From contig CAMPIK010000164.1 of NCBI GenBank assembly GCA_946886325.1, positions 1 to 6,012 on the forward strand: a stretch of DNA of 6,012 nucleotides. The letters run 5' to 3'. Position 1 is the first letter of the stretch. Each line of letters opens with the position of its first letter. This document shows positions 1 to 5,197 of this stretch, in pieces. This stretch comes from an uncultured Shinella sp. GTDB taxonomy: Bacteria > Pseudomonadota > Alphaproteobacteria > Rhizobiales > Rhizobiaceae. The position numbers and the translations under genes were made by a program. Below the pieces are notes generated by a model, which saw nothing but the letters and a program-made list of their open reading frames with translations, was not told the origin of the DNA and made no database searches.

Positions 1-1611
1 GAGTTCGGCCAGCGCGGTTTCGATACCGTCCCTGTCGAGGGTGTCGGACTCAAGCAGTTCGCCAGCGCGGTTGGCGCAGTCGATGAGCACATCGCCGAGC
101 TCCGCCTTGAAGTCCAGCCTGGCGATCGATGTCGTCGCCTTGGTCGAGACGTCCTGGCTGCATTGGCGCAGGGCTGCCATGTCCCGCTCCATGCGATCGG
201 CGGCGCCGTGAATGCTGGCGAGCGCCTGCTCCAGCCGCGCATCGAGCGAACCATCCGCCTCGGAGAGCGTATCCGTCGCGGCGAGTTTCGTCGCATCGAC
301 CTCGAGCGACTGGAGGGCGGTGAGGATCTTCTGGGCGGTATCGTCGAGCGTGCCGGAGAAGGCGCGCAGTTCGGCCGTCACCACATTGATGGCGCGTCCC
401 TCCTCGCCGAGGCGGCTGCAGCGCAGGTTGGTGTTGAGCGCCATGTACTGGATGTCGGTTCTGACCAGCTTGATCGTTTCCACGCCTTCGAGCAGTTCGT
501 GCACGGTGACGACGGTGGCGCGGCCGAGTTCGTTGGCCTTGTCGGCAATCACCTCGATGTCGCGCACGACCGCACGCGCCGCCGCGACATCCGCTTCGAG
601 AACGCGCATCGCATGCTCCGCCCCGCCGCCGCCGGAGGGCTCCATCTCCCGATGCAGGTCGAGCAGGCCGTTGATATCCGCATTGAAGCCGAGGATGGTC
701 TTGACCACCGTCGTGCAATCCCGGTCGAAATCGGTGGCGATCTCGCTCAACTGGTCGAAGACAAGCCGGCGGACGACATGGGCGAGCTTGCTGCGCGCGT
801 CGCGATCCAGTTCCTGCCCTTCCGGTGCGGCCAGGTAGTCGTCAAGCATGGTGAAGGCGGCCTGGCAGTGTTCGATGCGCTGGCGGGTGATGTCGCCGAT
901 CTGCATGGCCGAAAGCGTCGTTCCGACCTTCATCTGCACGGCGCGCGCCAGTTTGCCGACCTTGTCCGCGAGGTCGGAGAGGTGGCGGCGCTGTTTCGTC
1001 AGATCGGCCGCATTGCGCGACAGGTTGGCCGCGATGCCCGGCACGCTCTTCTGGAAGCGCTCGAGCGTTTCGCCGCCGCCGGCGGATGCGATGCGGATCG
1101 TGCCGTCGAGAGCCGTGATCTTGCTGGACAGCGCATTGACCTGCACGGCGCCGAACTGGATGCGCTCAATGATCTCCTCGGCAAAGCCGGCGAAATCCGG
1201 AATGCCGGCGCCGGTGATCTTCGCCGTCGTCGCGAAGGTCCGGAGATAACGCAAGGTTTCGAGCATGTCGACGATGAAGCCGCCAAGCGACTTTTCCGTC
1301 TCCGCGACGCTCGCCAGCCGCTGCTGGCGCTGATCCTCGATGGCCGGAAGGGCGGTGAGTTGGGTGACGGTTTCGGAGAGGCGGCCGATGGTTGCCTGGG
1401 CGGTCTCGTCGTCGAGGGAACCCGTCAGGGTCTCCAGCGTCGAGACCAGCCGGTTCAGCACATCGAGGACCGACAGCAGGACTGCGCCGCCGTCGAGAAA
1501 GCGCTGTTCGATCTGCGCGCGAGCGCCTTCAAGGCGCGATACCAGCGCCGTCTCCTCCGAGTGATGCTCGGTTCGCATCGCGTTTACGCTGACTGACACG
1601 CCATACCCCAT
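1..1611 (-). CDS. Soluble MCP-like chemotaxis protein, degenerate receptor tip, 3' end outside the window
   Basis: An uninterrupted minus-strand frame of 537 codons runs off the left edge, so the C-terminus is missing. The protein is rich in Ala, Leu, Glu and Asp in heptad-like patterns. It has no signal peptide or membrane segment, so it should be cytosolic and largely coiled coil. Residues about 380-416 align with the MCP signalling hairpin: M390-A-L-N-T-N-L-R-C-S-R-L-G-E-E-G-R406, then V410-V and E414-L-R416, match the family pattern LALNAAxEAARAGExGRGFAVVAxEVR. The FQTN part of the tip is not preserved, and the highly conserved Glu after NAAx is Arg397. Residues 233-249 contain G-D240-I-T-R-Q244-R-I-E-H, resembling the CheZ D-x-x-x-Q phosphatase motif. 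Start choice is uncertain: ATG at 1611, GTG at 1599 and ATG at 1578 are in frame, and only weak GGGG tracts precede the first two. It is divergent from the che operon, suggesting a related role. The specific function is unknown; the MCP-like assignment rests on the tip. Confidence 0.82.
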   Translation of the reverse strand, partial: MGYGVSVSVNAMRTEHHSEETALVSRLEGARAQIEQRFLDGGAVLLSVLDVLNRLVSTLETLTGSLDDETAQATIGRLSETVTQLTALPAIEDQRQQRLASVAETEKSLGGFIVDMLETLRYLRTFATTAKITGAGIPDFAGFAEEIIERIQFGAVQVNALSSKITALDGTIRIASAGGGETLERFQKSVPGIAANLSRNAADLTKQRRHLSDLADKVGKLARAVQMKVGTTLSAMQIGDITRQRIEHCQAAFTMLDDYLAAPEGQELDRDARSKLAHVVRRLVFDQLSEIATDFDRDCTTVVKTILGFNADINGLLDLHREMEPSGGGGAEHAMRVLEADVAAARAVVRDIEVIADKANELGRATVVTVHELLEGVETIKLVRTDIQYMALNTNLRCSRLGEEGRAINVVTAELRAFSGTLDDTAQKILTALQSLEVDATKLAATDTLSEADGSLDARLEQALASIHGAADRMERDMAALRQCSQDVSTKATTSIARLDFKAELGDVLIDCANRAGELLESDTLDRDGIETALAEL

Positions 1612-1626
1612 ACAAATGACCCCGTG

Positions 1627-1732
1627 GCCGGACCATAGGCGCAAACAAGGTAACGCAGAGTAAATTCCGCCAGCGGCGTCCGCCGGAAGCATCGAATTTG
1701 ACCCGTTTTCGGACTGTCCGGCGACGTCCGGC
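1627..1732. repeat. Cluster of GTCCGGC elements, two direct and one inverted
   Basis: GTCCGGC occurs at 1716-1722 and again at 1726-1732, exactly 10 bases apart, which would put both on the same face of the helix. The reverse complement GCCGGAC lies at 1627-1633. The first direct copy also forms an inverted repeat with CGGAC at 1710-1714 (CGGAC-T-GTCCG). All lie upstream of the leftward gene. They could be operator half-sites, but GC-rich 7-mers recur easily by chance in such a genome. Confidence 0.35.
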
Positions 1733-1815
1733 CGATTGCACGTTTACAGCGAGTATTAGGGAATTAGAAATAATATTCTTTTTGCCTAAAATTATAAAAT
1801 AACCTTATCAATCAA

Positions 1816-1827
1816 TTATTTAAATAA
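1816..1827. repeat. 12-bp perfect palindrome TTATTTAAATAA
   Basis: The sequence equals its own reverse complement and lies in the middle of the A/T-rich divergent region. It could be a regulator site or an A/T-rich opening element. In a stretch of over 70 percent A/T such palindromes are not rare, so the support is weak. Confidence 0.3.
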
Positions 1828-1854
1828 ACTCCCTTCCCTTACGTGATGCGCGAA

Positions 1855-1876
1855 TAGTAGTGAGTTATAACTACTA
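1855..1876. repeat. Nested inverted repeats TAGTAGT...ACTACTA and AGTTATAACT
   Basis: Seven-base arms TAGTAGT (1855-1861) and ACTACTA (1870-1876) flank an 8-base spacer. Overlapping them is a perfect 10-bp palindrome, AGTTATAACT, at 1863-1872. The two symmetries have different centres, so they could be two alternative dyads. The site lies about 100 bases before the STAS gene, a suitable place for an operator of the che operon. No known regulator consensus was recognised. Confidence 0.35.
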
Positions 1877-1921
1877 AAGATAGAAATTTTCCCTTCGAAT
1901 TCACACTTCATTAAGCTACAA

Positions 1922-1949
1922 TTGAGATCGTTCCGGTCGGGGATACTGT
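1922..1949 (+). promoter_or_regulatory. Weak candidate sigma70-type promoter for the che operon
   Basis: TTGAGA at 1922-1927 matches the -35 consensus at five of six positions. With a 16-base spacer it is followed by TACTGT at 1944-1949, a poor -10 match. An overlapping GATACT (1942-1947) matches the -10 consensus better but leaves only 14 bases of spacer. The position, about 30-50 bases before the first start codon, is plausible. This is a guess from hexamers. Confidence 0.2.
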
Positions 1950-1976
1950 TTTGTCTAAATATCGACTGGGGCCGAC

Positions 1977-2303
1977 ATGCAAGCCTATACTCAAGGTTCG
2001 TCGTCATTGTCATTTTCAACGGCAATGAATATCAGGAATATTTCTGATATTCATCAATCTATTTTGAGTAGCCTAAGTAATAATGGTGCGACGCAACTGG
2101 AAATCGACCCGGAAGCACAGGTCGATCTGAGCTTTGTGCAATTGCTCGAAGCGGCCAGAACCTTTGCGGGCCAGCAGGGCAGTTCGCTTCAACTGGCGAA
2201 ACCGGCCGAAGGGACCTTGCTGGATGTCCTGCAGCGCGGTGGTTTCCTCGACGACATGTCCCCCGACGCTGCGAAATTCTGGTTGCATCAGGAGACAGTT
2301 TGA
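1977..2303 (+). CDS. STAS-domain protein of a che operon (CheS/MlaB-like)
   Basis: This 108-residue cytosolic protein fits a single STAS domain (beta strand at 10-15, helix 22-34, strand 41-44, helix 54-65, strand 70-74, helix 80-87, GGFL at 88-91). The segment V49-D-L-S-F-V-Q-L-L57 occupies the place of the phosphoserine loop of SpoIIAA-type proteins, but lacks the D-S-S-G-L signature. A phosphorylation-switched anti-anti-sigma role is therefore unlikely. Its place before cheY and cheA matches CheS of Sinorhizobium meliloti, which binds CheA and speeds CheY1 dephosphorylation; the same role here is inferred from position and fold. ATG at 1977 follows a weak GGGG (1968-1971). Met17 (2025) is an alternative, but starting there would remove the first beta strand. 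The first 37 or so codons are unusually A/T-rich. The stop overlaps the cheY start by one base (TGATG). Confidence 0.85.
   Translation: MQAYTQGSSSLSFSTAMNIRNISDIHQSILSSLSNNGATQLEIDPEAQVDLSFVQLLEAARTFAGQQGSSLQLAKPAEGTLLDVLQRGGFLDDMSPDAAKFWLHQETV
2025..2054. repeat. Perfect 11-bp inverted repeat inside the STAS coding sequence
   Basis: ATGAATATCAG (2025-2035) and CTGATATTCAT (2044-2054) are perfect reverse complements around an 8-base spacer. In RNA, G2036-U2043 and A2037-U2042 could extend the stem to 13 pairs with an AUAU loop. The repeat covers codons 17-26 of the STAS gene, starting exactly at its second in-frame ATG. It could be an mRNA hairpin affecting early translation or a DNA dyad bound by a regulator. 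It has no U-tract, so it is not a standard terminator. Confidence 0.6.
2290..2294 (+). promoter_or_regulatory. Ribosome binding site of cheY
   Basis: AGGAG ends 8 bases before ATG 2303. It lies inside the last codons of the STAS gene and supports ATG 2303 over the in-frame TTG at 2300. Confidence 0.7.
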
Positions 2304-2671
2304 TGACCGCGAAGATATTGACCGTTGACGATTCCGCCAGCATCCGGCTGACGACGCGGGTGACGCTGTCGAACGCCGGCTACACCGTGACCGAAGCCGT
2401 CGATGGCATGGACGGCCTCAACAAGCTGAAGGCCGGCGAATTCGACCTCGTCGTCACCGACCTCAACATGCCGAACATGGACGGCCTGACGATGATCCGC
2501 GAGCTGCGCAAGCTGCCGGCCCATACGGGCGTCCCGGTCATCTTCCTCACGACCGAGTCCGACGGCGAGATCAAGCAGCAGGCCAAGGCCGCCGGCGCCA
2601 CCGGCTGGCTGACCAAGCCCTTCGATCCGGAAAGCCTCGTCAAGATCGCACGGAAGGTTCTGGGCAGATGA
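2303..2671 (+). CDS. cheY: Chemotaxis response regulator CheY, single receiver domain
   Basis: This 122-residue protein is one receiver domain with no output domain, the usual CheY size. The acidic pair Asp9-Asp10 (metal binding), the phosphoacceptor Asp53 in V-T-D-L-N-M-P, Thr83 (equivalent to Thr87 of E. coli CheY) and Lys105 in T-K-P-F (equivalent to Lys109) are all present, so phosphorylation by CheA is expected. The position of E. coli Tyr106 is Trp102. The phosphorylated form should act on a flagellar switch or another target, or serve as a phosphate sink; the sequence does not show which. ATG 2303 overlaps the STAS stop by one base and has a good ribosome binding site; TTG 2300 would only add one residue. 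The end overlaps cheA by four bases (ATGA), indicating coupled translation. Confidence 0.95.
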   Translation: MTAKILTVDDSASIRLTTRVTLSNAGYTVTEAVDGMDGLNKLKAGEFDLVVTDLNMPNMDGLTMIRELRKLPAHTGVPVIFLTTESDGEIKQQAKAAGATGWLTKPFDPESLVKIARKVLGR

Positions 2672-4665
2672 CCAATCCGGACCCGATTTCAGTCTTCCGC
2701 ACGGAAGCTGCCGAAATGCTGGAACTGATCGAGTCCGGCCTTCTCGACCTGACGCGCAGCCTCGACGACAAGGACCAGATCGACACCGTGTTCCGCAGCC
2801 TGCACACCCTCAAGGGTTCGGGCGCGATGTTCGGCTTCGATGCGCTGGCCGCCTTCACCCACCACTGCGAAACGGCCTTCGACCGCGTCCGCAAGGGCGA
2901 CGTGCCGGCGACGCAGGAGCTTGTCTCGGCGGTTCTCTCGGCACAGGACCACATGCGCGCGCTTTTGGAAACGCCGAACGGCGACCACGACGCGATGAGC
3001 GCGGAACTGCTCGACAACCTGCATCGCGCGGTCAACGGCGAGGCCGCCGTCGCGCCGGCTTCCGTTCAGCCCGCTGTCGCAGCGCCCGCACCGAAGACCG
3101 CAGAAGGCGTGCGCGACTGGCGCATCCGCTTCTCGCTGCCGGCCAATTCGATGGCGAACGGCACCAATCCGCTCGGCCTGCTCGACGAGTTGCGCGACCT
3201 CGGCGAATGCCGCATCGTCGCCGACACCTCGGCAATCCCTGCGCTCGATGCGCTCGACCCGCGCGAGATCCACCTCGCCTGGACTGCGACGCTGAAGACC
3301 GGCAAGCCGCGCTCGGACATCGAGGATGTCTTCATCTTCGTCATGGACGAGATGCAGCTCGATATCGCGGATGTGACGCCGGAAGCCGTCGCCGCGCCTG
3401 TCATCGTGGCCGAAGCCGAAAAGCCGGTTGCCAGGGCGGCAGCCTCCAGCGAGCCGGCGCCTGCGGCCGCCGACGCCAAGCAGAACAAGAATGCCGAGAA
3501 TGTGCGTGTTCCGGCCGAACGTCTTGACGAGATGATGGACCGGGTCGGCGAACTCGTGATCGCCCAGTCCCGCCTGACCCAGCTTGCGGGCGCTGCCGCA
3601 GATCTCGGCCTGCGTTCCGTCTCGGAAGAGATCGAGCGTCTCTCGGGCGAATTGCGCGACACGATGATGGTCCTGCGCATGATGCCGGTCGCGAGCCTCT
3701 TCAGCCGCTTCCGCCGCCTGGTGCACGACCTGTCGCGCGAGACCGGCAAGGAAATCGAGCTCATCACCGAAGGCGAGACGACCGAAGTCGACAAGACGGT
3801 CATCGACCGGCTGGCCGATCCGCTGGTCCACCTCGTCCGCAACTCGATCGACCACGGCCTTGAAAGGCCGGAAGACCGCATTGCCGCGGGCAAGCCGGCC
3901 AAGGGGCGCGTGCTGCTCTCGGCGCACCAGACGGGCGGCGAGGTCATCATCACCATCAAGGACGATGGCCGCGGCATCAACCGCGACCGGGTGCGCGCCA
4001 AGGCAGAGGCCTCCGGCCTCATCCAGCCCGGCGCAGCACTCTCCGACCAGGATCTGCTCCAGCTCATCTTCCAGCCCGGCTTCTCGACGGCGCAGCAGGT
4101 GACGAACCTGTCGGGCCGCGGCGTCGGCATGGACGTCGTCAAGAAGACGGTCGAGGCGCTGCGCGGGGCGATCGACATCACCAGCCGTCCGGGCGAGGGC
4201 TCGGAAGTGTCGCTCCGCATCCCGCTGACGCTTGCCATCATCGACGGTCTTCTGGTGCGCGTCGGGCAGGGCAACTACGTCATCCCGCTTTCGGCGGTCG
4301 AGGAATGCCTGGAGCTGTCGCTCGAGGAAGACCTCCGCTCCCGCGGCCGCAGCTTCATCTCGCTGCGCGACAGCCTCGTGCCGTTCCTGCGGCTGCGCGA
4401 ACTCTTCCGCACCGGCACCCAACCCGATCCGCATCAGAAGGTCGTGGTCATCTCGACCGGCTCCGAGCGCGTCGGCCTCGTCGTCGACCAGATCATCGGC
4501 GATCACCAGACAGTCATCAAATCCATGTCCAAGCTCCATCATGACGTCGTCACCTTCTCCGGCGCGACCATCCTCGGCGATGGCAACGTGGCGCTGATCC
4601 TCGACGTCACGCACCTGGTCGCGGTCGGACAACAGCAGGAGGCGCAATTGCGCGCAGCAGGATGA
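2668..4665 (+). CDS. cheA: Chemotaxis histidine kinase CheA
   Basis: This 665-residue cytosolic kinase has the full CheA order. The P1 HPt domain covers residues 1-105, with phosphorylated His46 in H-T-L-K-G-S-G. An Ala/Pro linker (about 132-147) leads to a P2-like alpha/beta region at about 149-237, beginning W151-R-I-R-F and with V-F-I-F-V near its end. A second Ala-rich linker spans 238-271 and the P3 dimerisation helices about 278-340. The P4 ATPase domain has the N box H388-L-V-R-N-S-I-D-H396, G1 D432-D-G-R-G-I437, F box F468-Q-P-G-F-S-T474 and G2 G483-R-G-V-G-M488. A P5 CheW-like domain spans about 524-655. All kinase motifs are intact, so it should autophosphorylate in trans and donate phosphate to CheY. 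It overlaps cheY upstream (ATGA 2668-2671) and cheW downstream (ATGA 4662-4665). A GGAAGG at 2652-2657 may serve as ribosome binding site. Confidence 0.97.
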   Translation: MTNPDPISVFRTEAAEMLELIESGLLDLTRSLDDKDQIDTVFRSLHTLKGSGAMFGFDALAAFTHHCETAFDRVRKGDVPATQELVSAVLSAQDHMRALLETPNGDHDAMSAELLDNLHRAVNGEAAVAPASVQPAVAAPAPKTAEGVRDWRIRFSLPANSMANGTNPLGLLDELRDLGECRIVADTSAIPALDALDPREIHLAWTATLKTGKPRSDIEDVFIFVMDEMQLDIADVTPEAVAAPVIVAEAEKPVARAAASSEPAPAAADAKQNKNAENVRVPAERLDEMMDRVGELVIAQSRLTQLAGAAADLGLRSVSEEIERLSGELRDTMMVLRMMPVASLFSRFRRLVHDLSRETGKEIELITEGETTEVDKTVIDRLADPLVHLVRNSIDHGLERPEDRIAAGKPAKGRVLLSAHQTGGEVIITIKDDGRGINRDRVRAKAEASGLIQPGAALSDQDLLQLIFQPGFSTAQQVTNLSGRGVGMDVVKKTVEALRGAIDITSRPGEGSEVSLRIPLTLAIIDGLLVRVGQGNYVIPLSAVEECLELSLEEDLRSRGRSFISLRDSLVPFLRLRELFRTGTQPDPHQKVVVISTGSERVGLVVDQIIGDHQTVIKSMSKLHHDVVTFSGATILGDGNVALILDVTHLVAVGQQQEAQLRAAG

Positions 4666-5180
4666 ACGAGGCAGTACGCAAGATCGACCACGAACAGCTC
4701 TGGAGCGGCGAGGAAGAACTCTCCGTCCTGACCTTCAACCTGAATGGGGAAACCTTCGCGATCGAGGCGATCGTGGTGCAGGAAATCCTCGACCTGCTGC
4801 CGGAGACCGTCGTGCCCGGCAGCATGCCCTTCGTCGGCAGCGTCATCAATTTTCGCGGCAAGGTCATTCCGCTGGCCGACATCCGGCTGGCTTTCGGCAT
4901 GATCGCCACCGAGACGACGATCGACAGCCGCATCATCGTCATCGAACTGGATATCGAAAACGAACCGACGCTGATCGGCATCCGCACCGACAAGGTCAAC
5001 GAGGTGACGACCCTTGCCAAGGTGGCGAGCGAGCCGCCGCCGAGCGTCGGCATGCGCTGGCGGGCCGACTACATCAATTGCCTCGTCAAGCGGGGCGGCG
5101 AATTCATCATCGTCCCGAACCTGCAGGCGATCTTCTCGTCGCAGCGGGACCGCACAAGCTCACCAAACGCATCGAACTGA
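4662..5180 (+). CDS. cheW: Chemotaxis coupling protein CheW
   Basis: This 172-residue protein is one CheW domain, the usual size, bridging receptor tips and the P5 domain of CheA. Characteristic segments are the opening strand L20-S-V-L-T-F-N-L, the G-S-V-I-N-F-R65-G-K-V-I-P-L-A-D-I-R75 stretch (Arg65-Gly66 corresponds to the conserved RG of E. coli CheW), and a C-terminal D-Y-I-N-C-L-V...F-I-I-V strand pair. The C-terminal tail is Ser/Asn-rich and probably disordered. The ATG sits in the ATGA overlap with the cheA stop. An AGGAGG at 4637-4642 is 19 bases away, too far for an ordinary ribosome binding site, and no in-frame ATG, GTG or TTG lies between, so translation probably depends on coupling to cheA. 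Confidence 0.96.
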   Translation: MNEAVRKIDHEQLWSGEEELSVLTFNLNGETFAIEAIVVQEILDLLPETVVPGSMPFVGSVINFRGKVIPLADIRLAFGMIATETTIDSRIIVIELDIENEPTLIGIRTDKVNEVTTLAKVASEPPPSVGMRWRADYINCLVKRGGEFIIVPNLQAIFSSQRDRTSSPNASN

Positions 5181-5185
5181 CTGTC

Positions 5186-5190
5186 AGGAG
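5186..5190 (+). promoter_or_regulatory. Ribosome binding site of the MCP gene
   Basis: AGGAG stands 7 bases before ATG 5198 in the 17-base gap after cheW. It is one of the two clear ribosome binding sites in the cluster and fixes the MCP start. The gap holds no terminator, so co-transcription with cheW is likely. Confidence 0.8.
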
Positions 5191-5197
5191 ACATATC

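Larger units (their letters stand above)
1612..1976. promoter_or_regulatory. Divergent intergenic region, probable promoters for both directions
   Basis: These 365 bases separate two divergently transcribed genes and must carry the start signals of the leftward MCP-like gene and the rightward che operon. The left part (1612-1740) is GC-rich and contains three GTCCGGC elements. The right part is A/T-rich: by hand count 115 of 160 bases in 1761-1920 are A or T. It holds a 12-bp palindrome at 1816-1827, a 10-bp palindrome at 1863-1872 and three CCCTT motifs (1831-1835, 1836-1840, 1891-1895). I found no convincing tRNA, small ORF or rho-independent terminator. Several sigma70-like hexamers occur by composition alone, so no transcription start can be assigned firmly. 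Confidence 0.6.

Noticed and set aside
50..718. 222-codon minus-strand frame in the left part
   Set aside because: It is out of frame with the MCP-like gene; the low-complexity Arg/Gly-rich product is a frame shadow.
163..1596. 477-codon open frame on the plus strand opposite the MCP-like gene
   Set aside because: Its product is rich in His, Arg, Gly and Asp without domain logic, typical of the antisense of a GC-rich gene. The minus frame encodes recognisable MCP-tip residues with normal codon use.
1816..2025. 69-codon minus-strand frame in the A/T-rich intergenic region
   Set aside because: No ribosome binding site or recognisable domain was seen, it overlaps the STAS start, and its length is unremarkable for this stretch.
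2025..2054. Inverted repeat as a rho-independent terminator
   Set aside because: The stem is A/T-rich, has no following T-run and lies inside a coding sequence directly upstream of co-directional coupled genes.
2300..2305. TTG at 2300 as the cheY start
   Set aside because: It would add one residue only; ATG 2303 has a better codon and sits 8 bases from AGGAG.
2689..4647. 652-codon open frame on the minus strand opposite cheA
   Set aside because: The plus strand encodes a complete CheA with all kinase motifs. The antisense frame is open because of strong third-position GC bias and shows no domain.
5181..5197. Promoter or terminator between cheW and the MCP gene
   Set aside because: The 17-base gap holds only the ribosome binding site and has no dyad.
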